DNA of 64,000 nt from Azovibrio restrictus DSM 23866 (GCF_000429665.1 NZ_AUCH01000020.1:12667-76666), one strand, 5' to 3'. Shown: positions 33,508-43,559, counted from the stretch's first letter. Made by a program: numbers and translations. The notes: generated by a model from the sequence alone, not told the origin.

Positions 33508-34679
33508 ATGAAATTGAACAGGCTCAGGCCGGTCACCTTGAGAAAGGACTGCTGGGCGGCCTGCAGCTGCAACTGGTTCTTGGACAGGTCGGTGATGGCC
33601 TTGGCGTAATCCAGATCCACCAGATCGGAAATCTGGGACTGGTACTGGACATCCAGGTCCTCACCCAGGGAGGTCAGGGACTCCAGCTCTGCCATGCGTG
33701 CTCCCACCACGGCCCGGCTGTCCACCACGTGCTGGACGGCCTGATCGAGGCTGGCGCCGACCCGCAGCATGGTGTTCTTGAATTCGGCGGATGCGGTGTC
33801 ACCGCTTTCCAGCGCGGCAATGAAATTGTCCAGGGTGGTGAAAATGCTTTCATCGGTGCTGGGCGCCACAGTGAAGGAGTCCCCCACTGCCGGCGCACCA
33901 CTGACCGTCACCTGGGCGCCTCCCAGGTTGATGGTGCCACCAGAGGTATAGGCGGCCGTGGAGTCCAGGGCCCCGTCTATCCAGAGCTCGTAGTTGGTGG
34001 CTGAGGTAAAGCGCAGCTCGTAGCTGCGGCCATCAAAGGTCCCCACGGTACTGCCGTTGCTGATCACCCCGCTACCGGTATTGCCGCTGTCTGCGTTGGC
34101 CACGAATACCCCGTTCCCCTGGGGAATGCCCTCGAAGAACTCACGCCCCGAGTAGCTGACATCCATGTAGCGACTGGCTTCCACCTGCAGTTGCCGGGCA
34201 CCGCTATCCCCTTGATAGACAATGCTGCCCCCCGACTCGGCGAAGGGCTGGGTTCCTGCCTGATAGCCGGCAAAACGATAAAGACCATTGGCATCGGCGC
34301 TGTTGGCCACCCCGAGCACCTCCTGGTACTTGCCACGCAGATCCACGGCAATGGCCTTCAGCTCACTGGCCGAGTAGGTCCCGTTCCCCGCCTCCACCCA
34401 ACGGCTCTTGGCGTTGATGAGCACGTTGCCCACGGAAGCCATCAGGCTCTCCAGCTCGGCCAACTGGGTCTTGGCATTGGACTGGTTGTCGAGGAACTGC
34501 TGGTTCACGCTCTGCTTCTGCTCCGTGACCAGGGCCTGGGCCGCCGCCACGGGATCATCAGCAGGCGTCACCACCCGGCGCCCGGTGGACATCTGATTCT
34601 GCAGTTTGTAGAGGTCATACTGATTGCGCAGCAGACCGTTGGTGCCGGAATCGTAGATTTGAGCAGTACTAATACGCAT
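33504..34679 (-). CDS. flgL: Hook-filament junction protein FlgL
   Basis: 391 residues. The flagellin-like N-terminus (YDSGTNGLLRNQYDLYKLQN, QMSTGRRVVTPADDPVAAAQ) and C-terminus (LDYAKAITDLSKNQLQLQAA, SFLKVTGLSLFNFI) flank a variable middle. It forms the second junction layer between hook and filament. It follows flgK by 10 bases and shares the sigma28-type promoter before flgK. Confidence 0.95.
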   Translation of the reverse strand: MRISTAQIYDSGTNGLLRNQYDLYKLQNQMSTGRRVVTPADDPVAAAQALVTEQKQSVNQQFLDNQSNAKTQLAELESLMASVGNVLINAKSRWVEAGNGTYSASELKAIAVDLRGKYQEVLGVANSADANGLYRFAGYQAGTQPFAESGGSIVYQGDSGARQLQVEASRYMDVSYSGREFFEGIPQGNGVFVANADSGNTGSGVISNGSTVGTFDGRSYELRFTSATNYELWIDGALDSTAAYTSGGTINLGGAQVTVSGAPAVGDSFTVAPSTDESIFTTLDNFIAALESGDTASAEFKNTMLRVGASLDQAVQHVVDSRAVVGARMAELESLTSLGEDLDVQYQSQISDLVDLDYAKAITDLSKNQLQLQAAQQSFLKVTGLSLFNFI

Positions 34680-34689
34680 GATTCATCTC

Positions 34690-36678
34690 CTAGGCCCCGA
34701 TGCTGAGCAGGGTGTCAAAAAGCTTGGACACCGTATCCATCATTCTGGCCGCCGCCTGGTAAGCCTGCTGGTATTTGATGAGGTTGGCCGCCTCCTCATC
34801 CAGATTCACCCCGGAAACTGCATCCCGGGCCGCTACTGCCTGTTCCAGGACCGTGGCCTGGGCAGTGCCATTGACCAGGGCCGTCTTGGTCTTGGTGCCG
34901 ATGTCGCTGACCAGCTGGGCATAGGAAACCTGGAAGGTGGACACCCCCTTGGTACCATCGCCGTTCATGGTCTGAGCCGTCTGCAGCGCCCCTATCTTGA
35001 CGATGTTGCGGGCGTCGGCGGTGCCTCCCGTATTGGCCTCCACCAGGAACCGGTCCCCCCCGGCCGGAGTGCCGGAGATGCTGAAGGCAAAGTTGTCGAT
35101 GGTGATGGTGGCGCCGCTGGTATAGGGAATCTCATCCGTGGCAGCAGCAATGGCGTAGTTGGTGCCATCTACATTCACCGTCGTTCCCGGGGCAAAACCC
35201 CGCAGGGAGTTGGTCCCGGCCACGTATTCCAGGCTCAGGGCGGGAATCTGGTAGGGAGAACCCACCACGCTCCCCGCCGTGATCGTGGCAGTCCCCACGT
35301 TGCCAGTGGCGGCAGCAGTGCGGATAGGGGCTGCCGCGGCAATCTTGCGCACATCCCCGGAAATTTCCTGGTTCACCGTAATGTTGCGGGCGATTTCCCG
35401 GGTCGGCTGGAGCAGGTAGGTATCACCGGCCGCATGACCGGCGCTGAAATCCAGGGTCAGCCCGTCAAAATTGACTGCCGTACCCTCGGTACCGGTAGCC
35501 ACCACCGCCCCGTCATTGACCCGGGTAATCTCGAAACTGCCCCCGGCGGCGAAGCGTACTTCGTAATCGCTGGTGGTGATCTGGGTGTAATAGTTGCCGC
35601 TGCTGGAAACCTGGGGATCCTGGAACTCGAAGGAAGCAACTCCCCCGGTACCGGTATTCATGCTGTTTTCCACGGACTTGGGAGAGCCGATCTTGAAGAA
35701 CTCGGAAACGAAGGCCGCATCACCGCTCACGTTACCGAGCAGATCCTGGCCCAGGGCCTGCTGGGCATTGACGGTCAGGGCCAGGCTGGCTGCCATCTGG
35801 CCCAGGGCATTGGCAGCCTGGTCGAGGGCCTCGGTCCGGAAGGAGAGGAACCCCCCCAGGGAGCCACCATCCAGATAGCTATCCGGCAGTTCGGCCGCAC
35901 TGCCCTGCTGAGCCACCACATAACGTTCGGGATCCGATGCGGAAGGCCGTACCTCCAGGGGCACCACCTGATTGCCAACCACCAGTTGCTGGCCGTTGCC
36001 GGCAAACACGTTGTAGGCCCCCTGGGAGTCCTGGACGGTACTGACCCGCACCAGCTTGTTGAGCTCCAGCACCATCTGGTCCCGCTGGTCCAGCAGGTCA
36101 TTGGGGGTATTGCCCGTGGTGCTGAGCGCCACGATCTTCTCGTTGAGATTGGCAATCTGCGAGCTGTAGGTATTGATCAGGCCGACGGTATCCTTGACCT
36201 GGGTGTTGGTTTCCTCATACAGCTGGGAAAGACGGTTTTCCAGGGTCTGGAAACGGGTCACCAGGGCCTGGGCGGAACTGACCATGGACTGGCGGGCCGA
36301 CACCAGGCTGGGGTTGGTGGCCACATCCTGGACCCCCTGGAAGAAGCCGGCCAGGACAGGGGACATGCCGGAGGAAGAATCGGCCAGGAGATTGTCGATC
36401 CGGGAAATCATCCCGTAATAGGTATCCAGCTCACTGGATTTGCTCTGGGCGGAATTGACCTGGCTCTGCAGCACGGCGCTGTAGCTGCGCACGATGGTGG
36501 AGACGTGCACCCCCTGGCCGATGGAGCCGGCGCCAGTCACCATGGCAATATTGGTGGCCTGCATGATGGACTGCCGGCTGTAACCCGCGGTATTGGCGTT
36601 GGCAATATTGTGCTGGGTCGTGGCCAGACCCAGCTGGGCGGTGGCAATCGCCGTTACACCAGTATTCAAGAGGCTCAT
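34690..36678 (-). CDS. flgK: Hook-filament junction protein FlgK
   Basis: 662 residues. N-terminal rod-type motif (ATAQLGLATTQHNIANANTA, GYSRQ), a long variable centre (about 200-560), and C-terminal VNLDEEAANLIKYQQAYQAA. It is the first junction protein laid on the finished hook and is longer than the enterobacterial FlgK because of the central insert. A ribosome site precedes ATG 36678, and a FliA-type promoter lies 26-52 bases upstream. Confidence 0.96.
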   Translation of the reverse strand: MSLLNTGVTAIATAQLGLATTQHNIANANTAGYSRQSIMQATNIAMVTGAGSIGQGVHVSTIVRSYSAVLQSQVNSAQSKSSELDTYYGMISRIDNLLADSSSGMSPVLAGFFQGVQDVATNPSLVSARQSMVSSAQALVTRFQTLENRLSQLYEETNTQVKDTVGLINTYSSQIANLNEKIVALSTTGNTPNDLLDQRDQMVLELNKLVRVSTVQDSQGAYNVFAGNGQQLVVGNQVVPLEVRPSASDPERYVVAQQGSAAELPDSYLDGGSLGGFLSFRTEALDQAANALGQMAASLALTVNAQQALGQDLLGNVSGDAAFVSEFFKIGSPKSVENSMNTGTGGVASFEFQDPQVSSSGNYYTQITTSDYEVRFAAGGSFEITRVNDGAVVATGTEGTAVNFDGLTLDFSAGHAAGDTYLLQPTREIARNITVNQEISGDVRKIAAAAPIRTAAATGNVGTATITAGSVVGSPYQIPALSLEYVAGTNSLRGFAPGTTVNVDGTNYAIAAATDEIPYTSGATITIDNFAFSISGTPAGGDRFLVEANTGGTADARNIVKIGALQTAQTMNGDGTKGVSTFQVSYAQLVSDIGTKTKTALVNGTAQATVLEQAVAARDAVSGVNLDEEAANLIKYQQAYQAAARMMDTVSKLFDTLLSIGA

Positions 36679-36703
36679 GATTCATCTCCGGTTCTGCCGT
36701 TCT

Positions 36704-36730
36704 ATTACGGCTCAGACGGGAATTCTTTGA
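36704..36730 (-). promoter_or_regulatory. Sigma28 (FliA) promoter of flgKL
   Basis: Minus strand: TCAA, 15 bases, then GCCGTAAT. The -10 element shares GCCGTAA with the flagellin 2 promoter in this window. It lies in the 58-base gap between flgJ and flgK, allowing late expression of the junction proteins. Confidence 0.75.
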
Positions 36731-36736
36731 GCCTGC

Positions 36737-37687
36737 TCAACCGATTAGTGCCTGCCGCAATGTGGGTCCGTTGATGATCCCAGCCAGCTTTTCAGCATAT
36801 TTCGGGTCGGTGGCATAGCCCGCCTGTTGCAACCTTCTTGCAAACTCCGTGCCATCCTGGGATCCGATGACGCTACCGTAACGGGGACTGTTGCGCAGCA
36901 GGTTGGCGTAATCCCGGAAGGCATCGGCGTAGGAGTCATAGGCCCTGAAGCTATCCTGCTGCTTCACGGCCACCCCGTTCTCGTATTCGGTGGTGGTGAT
37001 TTCCGTGCTCTTGCCCTGCCAGCTCTTGCCCGCCTTGACGCCAAACAGGTTGTAGGACGGGGAACCGTCCTGGTTGCGGATGTCCCGCTTGCCCCAGCCG
37101 CTTTCCAGGGCCGCATGGGCCACCAGGAACTGGGGCGGAATGCCGGTGCTGCGGCTGGCCTCCACCGCGTGGGGCCAGACCTGTTCCACAAACTCCCTGG
37201 GGGAGCCCGGCGTAGAGACTGTTTCGCCAGAGGCAACAGCCGGGCTGTCCATTTTGGTCTGGTTTGCCCGAGCCCCCTGCAATCCGGCCCCGGCTCCCTG
37301 CCCCTGAGGACGGGCCAGCGGCAAATCGGCAACAGCCTGGGCGGAAATACTTGCCGCCTCCTGGCCTGCCGTACCGTTCAGGCGCCGGCTCAGCTGCGTT
37401 TCCAGCAACTGGGCCAGCCCCAGGGTACCGGTCTGGGAAATATCCTTGGCCACCTGCTGATCCAGCATGCCGGTGAAGAAGCGACTCGATTCACTGTCCA
37501 GCAAGCCATCCTGGCTCGTGGTGGCGCGCATGGACTTCATCACCATCTGCAGGAACAGGGCTTCGAACTCCTGAGCCGCAGCCTTGACCCCGGCCTGAGG
37601 ATCGTTCTTGAACTGGGCACGCAGATCCTGGACGCTCTGGAGGTCAGCGGCCAGACTGTTGCCCGTCGTGGTGACCTTGGTGGACAT
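36737..37687 (-). CDS. flgJ: Rod-cap and peptidoglycan hydrolase FlgJ
   Basis: 316 residues with both FlgJ halves. The N-terminal rod-capping domain (about 30-110) has AAAQEFEALFLQMVMKSMRA. The C-terminal glucosaminidase domain (about 160-316) has PPQFLVAHAALESGWGKRDI, with the catalytic Glu of the ALESGWG motif, and SYNLFGVKAG. It opens the cell wall for the rod. Its ATG adjoins the flgI stop at 37687. Confidence 0.95.
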   Translation of the reverse strand: MSTKVTTTGNSLAADLQSVQDLRAQFKNDPQAGVKAAAQEFEALFLQMVMKSMRATTSQDGLLDSESSRFFTGMLDQQVAKDISQTGTLGLAQLLETQLSRRLNGTAGQEAASISAQAVADLPLARPQGQGAGAGLQGARANQTKMDSPAVASGETVSTPGSPREFVEQVWPHAVEASRSTGIPPQFLVAHAALESGWGKRDIRNQDGSPSYNLFGVKAGKSWQGKSTEITTTEYENGVAVKQQDSFRAYDSYADAFRDYANLLRNSPRYGSVIGSQDGTEFARRLQQAGYATDPKYAEKLAGIINGPTLRQALIG

Positions 37688-38781
37688 CAGATGATCTCGA
37701 GATCAGCCCGCAGGGCACCGGCGGCCTTCATGGCCTGCAGGATGGCCAGCAGGTCCTGGGGATTCGCCCCCAGGGAGTTGAGCGCCTTGACCACATCCGC
37801 CAGATTGGTCCCGGCCTTCAGATTGAGCAGATTGGTCCCGTCCTGGGCCAGGCGCACATTGGTCTGGTTGCCTTCCGGCAATTGATCGTTGGTGATCACT
37901 ACGGAAAGGTTGCCATGGGAAATGGCACAGGCCTCAATGGTCACCAGCTGATTCATCACCACGGACCCGGTACGGGGATTCATGACCACCTTGGCCTGGG
38001 CCTGAACGGGCTCCACTTCGATATTTTCCAGACGCCCCATGAAGGCCACCCGGGCATCGGGATATTCCGGCGCCGCAACCCGGATCTGGCGTCCATCCAT
38101 GGCCTGGGCCACTCCGGCCCCCATCCTGGCATTGATGGCATTGACCACCCGGCGGGCCATCTCGAAATCGGAGCCTTCCAGCTCATAGACCACGTAGGGC
38201 CCCTGCCCCAGGGAAGTGGGCACCGCCCGCTCCACCGTCGCCCCACCGGGAATGCGGCCCGCGGACAGGTGATTGACCTGCACCTTGGCCCCGGGCGCAG
38301 CCGCCCCCGCCCCGCCCACCAGCACGCTGCCCTGGGCCATGGCATAGACCTGCCCGTCCGCCCCCTTCAGTGGCGTCATGAGCAAGGTTCCGCCCCGCAG
38401 GCTCTTGGCATTGCCGATGGACGACACGGTCACGTCTATGGGCTGCCCGGGACGGGCGAAGGGAGGGTGGTTGGCGGTCACCATGACGGCCGCCACGTTC
38501 TTGAGCTGGATGCTCTTGGCCTGATCCAGGGGAATGTTCACCCCCATCTGGGCCAGCATGTTGATCACCGACTGGGAAGTGAAGGGGGTCTGGGTAGTCT
38601 GGTCACCGCTATTGTCCAGGCCCACCACCAGGCCATAACCAACCAGCTGGTTGTTGCGCACCCCCTGGACGGCCACCAGATCCTTGAGCCGCTCAGCACT
38701 GGCCGGCAGACTCCAGCAGGACAAGGCGCAAGCGGCGAGAATTGCCGCCCGCCCCAGGATGATTCGGCCCAGACTTGCCAT
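37687..38781 (-). CDS. flgI: Flagellar P-ring protein FlgI
   Basis: 364 residues, with a signal peptide ending near SAERLKDL and the mature protein starting VAVQGVRNNQLVGYGLVVGL. It contains LKNVAAVMVTANHPPFARPG, GGTLLMTPLKGADGQVYAMA, and the C-terminal DVVKALNSLGANPQDLLAIL. It is a periplasmic ring around the rod. It shares one base with the flgJ start. Confidence 0.96.
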   Translation of the reverse strand: MASLGRIILGRAAILAACALSCWSLPASAERLKDLVAVQGVRNNQLVGYGLVVGLDNSGDQTTQTPFTSQSVINMLAQMGVNIPLDQAKSIQLKNVAAVMVTANHPPFARPGQPIDVTVSSIGNAKSLRGGTLLMTPLKGADGQVYAMAQGSVLVGGAGAAAPGAKVQVNHLSAGRIPGGATVERAVPTSLGQGPYVVYELEGSDFEMARRVVNAINARMGAGVAQAMDGRQIRVAAPEYPDARVAFMGRLENIEVEPVQAQAKVVMNPRTGSVVMNQLVTIEACAISHGNLSVVITNDQLPEGNQTNVRLAQDGTNLLNLKAGTNLADVVKALNSLGANPQDLLAILQAMKAAGALRADLEII

Positions 38782-38795
38782 GATGAACTCCCATA

Positions 38796-39476
38796 TCAGA
38801 ATGGAAGAACAGAGAGAAAGAATCGTGCCAGCCAGCCCATGACCTGGGCTTCACTGATGTAACCGGAGGCTTTGTACTCGATCCGGGCGTCAGCGACCCG
38901 GGAGGAATCCACGCTGTGGGTCTCACTACGGATGTCACGGGGATTCACCACCCCGGAGAGGCGGATGAACTCCTGCTGATGCCCGATGGAGACCTGCTTT
39001 TCTCCCGACACCAGCAGATTACCGTTGGGATAGACCTCGATCACCGTCACCGTGATGGTGCCGGTGAAGGCGTTGGTGTTCTCCACATCCCCCTTGCCGG
39101 CAAAGGTATTGCTGCTGCCGGCATCCACGTTCAGGCCGCCGAGCCCGGTCAGGGGCTTGACGTTGAAGGGGTAGACGTTGAGGGCATTGACATTGGCGGT
39201 GGTATTCGCGGTCCGGGAAGCATTGCTGGCCGACTCGGCGGAGGCCTTGTTGCTTTCCGTGATGTTGATGGTCAGGGTATCGCCCACGTAGCGGGCGCGC
39301 CGGTCCTCGAACAGGGGACGGGCCGAAGCCACCTGGTAGATGCTGCCATTGCCGGCCTGAGGCACATCCTGATGGACCGGCCTGGCCGTCATGGGCTGAT
39401 GCACGCTGGTGGGCGGCGTGGACGCACAGCCTCCCAGCAAGGACAAAAGCAGCAGGATGAAGCCGAACCTGTTCAT
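38796..39476 (-). CDS. flgH: Flagellar L-ring lipoprotein FlgH
   Basis: 226 residues. Lipobox LGGC with Cys17 as the lipid anchor. The family signature is seen in SIYQVASARPLFEDRRARYV and GDTLTINITESNKASAESAS. It ends with a short beta-rich C-terminus. It forms the outer-membrane ring. Spacing to its neighbours is 10-15 bases. Confidence 0.95.
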   Translation of the reverse strand: MNRFGFILLLLSLLGGCASTPPTSVHQPMTARPVHQDVPQAGNGSIYQVASARPLFEDRRARYVGDTLTINITESNKASAESASNASRTANTTANVNALNVYPFNVKPLTGLGGLNVDAGSSNTFAGKGDVENTNAFTGTITVTVIEVYPNGNLLVSGEKQVSIGHQQEFIRLSGVVNPRDIRSETHSVDSSRVADARIEYKASGYISEAQVMGWLARFFLSVLPF

Positions 39477-39487
39477 AACTGCCTCAC

Positions 39488-40270
39488 TTACATCTGGGTG
39501 AGACGGGCCAGCATCTGGTCGGACGTACTGACCACCTTGGAATTGAGCTCATAGGCCCGCTGGGCTTCGATCATGCTCACCAGTTCCTCGGCCACATCCA
39601 CATTGGCGGTTTCCACGTATTTCTGCTCCACGGTCCCGGCCCCGTTCTGTCCTGGGGTATTGGGGGTCGGCGTACCGCTGGAGCCCGTTTCCATGTAGAG
39701 GTTGCTGCCGACGCTGAGCAGGCCGCCCGGATTGACGAAAGTAGCCACCTGAATGGTGCCGATCTGCACCGGCTGGGTATTGCCCTGCTCGGTGATGCTT
39801 ACCGTGCCATCCGTCCCGACAGTGATGGACTGGGCCGTCTGGGGAATGTTGATGTTGGGCTGCAGGGGATAACCATCCGGGGTGACGATATTCCCCTGGT
39901 TGTCCTTCTGGAAGGAGCCATTGCGGGTATAGGCGATGGTGCCATCCGGCATCAGGACCTGGAAGAAGCCGCTGCCGCTGATGGCCATGTCCAGGGGGTT
40001 CTGGGTGTTCTGCAGGTTGCCCTGGGTAAAGATGCGCGCCGTGGACACAGGCTGCACCCCGGTACCCAGCTGCAGGCCGTTGGAAATCTGGGTCTGCTGG
40101 GAGGACTGGGCCCCGGGCTGGCGCACCACCTGGTACAGGAGATCCTCGAACACGGCCCGGGATTTCTTGAAACCGTTGGTACTGACGTTGGCCAGGTTGT
40201 TGGCGATCACGTCAATGTTGGTCTGCTGGGCGCCCAGACCGGTCTTGGCAATCCACAGGGAGCGAATCAT
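39488..40270 (-). CDS. flgG: Distal rod protein FlgG
   Basis: 260 residues, the size of the family. N-terminal rod motif (IAKTGLGAQQTNIDVIANNL, ANVSTNGFKKSRAVFEDLLY), central GFFQVLMPDGTIAYTRNGSF, and C-terminal VDVAEELVSMIEAQRAYELN, SKVVSTSDQMLARLTQM. It is the main rod shaft. It precedes flgH in transcription. Confidence 0.97.
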   Translation of the reverse strand: MIRSLWIAKTGLGAQQTNIDVIANNLANVSTNGFKKSRAVFEDLLYQVVRQPGAQSSQQTQISNGLQLGTGVQPVSTARIFTQGNLQNTQNPLDMAISGSGFFQVLMPDGTIAYTRNGSFQKDNQGNIVTPDGYPLQPNINIPQTAQSITVGTDGTVSITEQGNTQPVQIGTIQVATFVNPGGLLSVGSNLYMETGSSGTPTPNTPGQNGAGTVEQKYVETANVDVAEELVSMIEAQRAYELNSKVVSTSDQMLARLTQM

Positions 40271-40284
40271 GATGTTTTCCTCTA

Positions 40285-41028
40285 TTAGCTCAGGGACAAG
40301 AGCTGGTCTGCCTGACGGGCGTTCTGATCGGCGGTCTGCAAGAGCTTGATCTGCATTTCGAACTGGCGGGACAGGCTGATCAGCTGCACCATGGACTCGG
40401 CCGCATTCACGTTGCTACCTTCCAGATTGCCCGGAGACAGGCGCACCCGCTCATCGGCCGGCACGATCCCACCGCCGCCACGCAGGCGGAACAACCCGTC
40501 GGCACTGCGTTCCAGATCCGCCTCGGGGGGATCCACCAGCTTGATGCGGCCCACCACATTGACCACGTTGGGGGTCCCGAAGGTGGGAATCACCGAAACC
40601 GTGCCATCCGGACCGATGCTCACATTGTTATCAGGGGGAATACTGATGGGGCCGCCATCACCGGCGACGATGTAGCCACTCTTGGTCTGCAGCACCCCGT
40701 TTACGTTGATTTCCAGGGCCCCCGCCCGGGTATAGGCCTCACCACCGTCCGGCGTCTGCACGGCAATCCAGCCGCGCCCATCCACGGCCACGTCGAACGG
40801 GTTGTCGGTACGCAGGATGGGCCCTTCGTCGAAGATGTCCTGGATCGAGGCATCCACCACGAAAGCCCGGCTGGGCATGGCCTCGGACAGCACCGGCACC
40901 GCTTCGAAACGGTGCATCTGGGACTTGAAGCCGATGGTGCTGGCATTGGCCAGATTGTTGGCCACGCCCGCCTGCTGCAGGAAAGCGTGCTTGGCACCGG
41001 TCATGGCGGTATAGATCAGGCGGTCCAT
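40285..41028 (-). CDS. flgF: Proximal rod protein FlgF
   Basis: 247 residues. The N-terminal TAMTGAKHAFLQQAGVANNL, ANASTIGFKSQMHRFEAV and the C-terminal SNVNAAESMVQLISLSRQFE, MQIKLLQTADQNARQADQLL identify FlgF. It forms a rod segment between FlgC and FlgG. It lies 14 bases upstream of flgG in transcription order. Confidence 0.96.
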   Translation of the reverse strand: MDRLIYTAMTGAKHAFLQQAGVANNLANASTIGFKSQMHRFEAVPVLSEAMPSRAFVVDASIQDIFDEGPILRTDNPFDVAVDGRGWIAVQTPDGGEAYTRAGALEINVNGVLQTKSGYIVAGDGGPISIPPDNNVSIGPDGTVSVIPTFGTPNVVNVVGRIKLVDPPEADLERSADGLFRLRGGGGIVPADERVRLSPGNLEGSNVNAAESMVQLISLSRQFEMQIKLLQTADQNARQADQLLSLS

Positions 41029-41053
41029 GGTCTGGGTCTAGGAAATATGGAAA

Positions 41054-42436
41054 TTAGCGCAGGCTTACCAGGGTCTGCAGGATTTGGTCCTGGGTCTTGA
41101 TGGACTGGGCATTGGCCTGATAGTTGCGCTGCATGACGATCATGTTGACCAGTTCCTGGGTCAGGTCGGTGTTGGACTCCTCCACCGAACCGGACTGCAG
41201 CGAACCCCGGGTCCCGGCACCAGGCGTGCCTATGGTGGGCTGACCGGAGGCAAAGGTTTCCACCCAGAGGTTGTCCCCCATGCTCTGCAAGCCGTTGGGG
41301 TTGTTGAACTCGGCCAGAACCACCTGGCCCATGAGCTTGGTCTGACCGTTGCTGTAGTTCCCCACCACAAAGCCCTTCTCATCCACGCTGAGCTTGGTCA
41401 GGGTGCCGGCGGTGTACCCGTCCTGGATGATGTCGTCGGTGTTGTAGGCCATGCCGTAATGGGTGGACTTGCCCATGTCCATATAGAAGGCAAAATCCCC
41501 CGACACCCCTGGACTTTGGGCAAACCAGTTCAGCCCCGTATCCGAAGTCAGATCCATGGCTGTACCGTCCTGCATCACCGTGGCAGAGAGATCCAGCTCA
41601 AAGCGATAGTCGCCGGCATTACCGACCAGAGTTCCATTGGGCTCGAACTCGAGCTGGGTCGGCGTAGCAGACACCAGGTATTTGTTGTCGATGACCGTGT
41701 AGACATCCCAGGTCCGCGCATCCACCCCGCTATCCCCACTCCGGACATAGTAGTTCGTCAGGGTATGGGAAGCCCCGGCCTGGTCATAGATCGTGGCCGA
41801 GGTGGAGTAGTTGTACATGCTGGTGTTGAAGGTGGAGTCCCAGGCAAAGGGGGTCAGCTCAGTCCAATCCGAACCTGCTGCAATAGTGGCTGCCTTCTTG
41901 TCCCGGTTGTCCAGATTCACCCCGATGATGAGCCCCCCCTGGGAAGCATCCAGGGATGAAGACCAGCCCGTTTGCTGCGGCTGAATCCCTTCGGTACCCA
42001 CCGTCAGGGGCACGATGGAGGCCGTGTCGACGTTTACCCCATCGGCAGAGTCATAGCCGGTAAGGTAACCGCCATTGGAATTGACGATGTAGCCGCTCTT
42101 GTCCAGATGGAACTGGCCATTGCGGGTGTAGTAGCCGGTCTGATCCAGGGTGCTCTGCTGCAGGCGGAAAAAACCGTTACCGTTGATCGCGATATCCAGG
42201 GCGTTGTTGGTCACCGAAATATTGCCCTGGGTGAATTGCTGCTGCACGGCAGCCAAGCCCACCCCGATCCCCACCTGGGAAGCGCCAGACCCGTTCAGGG
42301 CCCCCGCATAGACGTCGGCAAAATGTGCCTGAGCCGCCTTGAAACCCACGGTGCTGGCGTTGGCGATGTTGTTGCTCACCACATCCAGGGCCTTGGAATA
42401 GACATTGAGACCGCTTAACCCTTGCTGGAATGCCAT
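41054..42436 (-). CDS. flgE: Flagellar hook protein FlgE
   Basis: 460 residues, somewhat longer than the enterobacterial protein. The N-terminal FQQGLSGLNVYSKALDVVSN, NIANASTVGFKAAQAHFADV and the C-terminal EESNTDLTQELVNMIVMQRN, YQANAQSIKTQDQILQTLVS flank the D1/D2 hook domains. It builds the universal joint. Preceded by flgD in transcription. Confidence 0.97.
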   Translation of the reverse strand: MAFQQGLSGLNVYSKALDVVSNNIANASTVGFKAAQAHFADVYAGALNGSGASQVGIGVGLAAVQQQFTQGNISVTNNALDIAINGNGFFRLQQSTLDQTGYYTRNGQFHLDKSGYIVNSNGGYLTGYDSADGVNVDTASIVPLTVGTEGIQPQQTGWSSSLDASQGGLIIGVNLDNRDKKAATIAAGSDWTELTPFAWDSTFNTSMYNYSTSATIYDQAGASHTLTNYYVRSGDSGVDARTWDVYTVIDNKYLVSATPTQLEFEPNGTLVGNAGDYRFELDLSATVMQDGTAMDLTSDTGLNWFAQSPGVSGDFAFYMDMGKSTHYGMAYNTDDIIQDGYTAGTLTKLSVDEKGFVVGNYSNGQTKLMGQVVLAEFNNPNGLQSMGDNLWVETFASGQPTIGTPGAGTRGSLQSGSVEESNTDLTQELVNMIVMQRNYQANAQSIKTQDQILQTLVSLR

Positions 42437-42457
42437 GATCTTCTCCTCAGCTATTCC

Positions 42458-43117
42458 TTAAAACACCTGCTTCACATCATCCAGGGTCACGTTTCCGAGC
42501 CCGGCAACCTCGAGCAGGAAACCATTCGTCCCCCGAACCAATGCAGAGACCGTGCCAGCCTGCAGAGCCTTCACTTCGACGGGCTCCCCATCCAGAGAAG
42601 CGGAAACGGAGAAACTGTAGCTGCCAGCACTCGCCTTTTCCCCATCACTCTTGGTGCCATCCCAGTAGAAAGCCATGGAGCCGGCATCCTGCTCACCCAG
42701 ACTCTGGCGGGCCACTTCCTTGCCCGTACTGTCCATGATGATCACCTCCACCTTGTCGGCAGGCCCGCTGAGCTCCAGGCCGAACAGACTGCCATCCTCA
42801 CTCAGGGTCAGGTCATCACCCGGCACCAGGACATTCTTGCCGACCAAATTTGCCGCCTGCAGGGACAAGGCTTCGTTGTAGCTGCCCAACAGGGTCTGCA
42901 TGCTTTCGTTCAGGGTTTCCAGACCGGAGACCATGTTCATCTGGGCCAGCTGGGAGGTCATCTCCGCATTTTCCATGGGATTCAGGGGATCCTGATTCTG
43001 CAGCTGGGCCAGGAACAGGGTCATGAACCGGTCGCTCATTTCCGCCGCAGAAGAGGTCTTGCTGGAAGAAGAGCCTGCCGAGTTGGCGGCATTTACTGCA
43101 TCAATGATGGAAGACAT
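42458..43117 (-). CDS. flgD: Hook-assembly scaffold protein FlgD
   Basis: 219 residues. The N-terminal conserved region is RFMTLFLAQLQNQDPLNPME, NAEMTSQLAQMNMVSGLETL. Residues 100-200 form FLG-type Ig-like and tudor-like domains (VEVIIMDSTGKEVARQSLGE). It caps the growing hook and is then discarded. Confidence 0.96.
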   Translation of the reverse strand: MSSIIDAVNAANSAGSSSSKTSSAAEMSDRFMTLFLAQLQNQDPLNPMENAEMTSQLAQMNMVSGLETLNESMQTLLGSYNEALSLQAANLVGKNVLVPGDDLTLSEDGSLFGLELSGPADKVEVIIMDSTGKEVARQSLGEQDAGSMAFYWDGTKSDGEKASAGSYSFSVSASLDGEPVEVKALQAGTVSALVRGTNGFLLEVAGLGNVTLDDVKQVF

Positions 43118-43133
43118 CGTGTTCTCCTAGGCT

Positions 43134-43544
43134 TTACTGGCCGATCTGCAAGGTGCGAACCAGCATCTGCTTGGCCGTGTTCATCACTTCCACGTTGGTC
43201 TGGTAGGAGCGGGAAGCGGAAATCATGTTCACCATCTCCTCGACCGCATCCACGTTGGACATGGTCACGTAACCGTTTTCGTCGGCCAGGGGGTTGTGGG
43301 GGTCGTAGTTGAGGCGGGGGGGAGCGGCGCTTTCCACCACCTGGGTCACCCTCACCCCCTGGGAAGCCTCGCCGGCATTGCCCAGGGGCGTGGCCTGAAA
43401 CACCACCTGCTTGGCCCGGTAGGCTTGCCCGTTGGCCGAAACCACGCTGTCGGCGTTGGCCAGATTGGATGCCACGGCATTGAGGCGCAGGGACTGGGCC
43501 GACATGGCACTACTGGAAACCTTGAAGACATTGAACAGACTCAT
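43134..43544 (-). CDS. flgC: Proximal rod protein FlgC
   Basis: 136 residues. FKVSSSAMSAQSLRLNAVAS, NLANADSV at the start, and YVTMSNVDAVEEMVNMISAS, RSYQTNVEVMNTAKQMLVRT at the end, are the rod-protein terminal helices. It follows flgB by about 15 bases. Confidence 0.97.
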   Translation of the reverse strand: MSLFNVFKVSSSAMSAQSLRLNAVASNLANADSVVSANGQAYRAKQVVFQATPLGNAGEASQGVRVTQVVESAAPPRLNYDPHNPLADENGYVTMSNVDAVEEMVNMISASRSYQTNVEVMNTAKQMLVRTLQIGQ

Positions 43545-43559
43545 GAGTCTTTTCTCCTA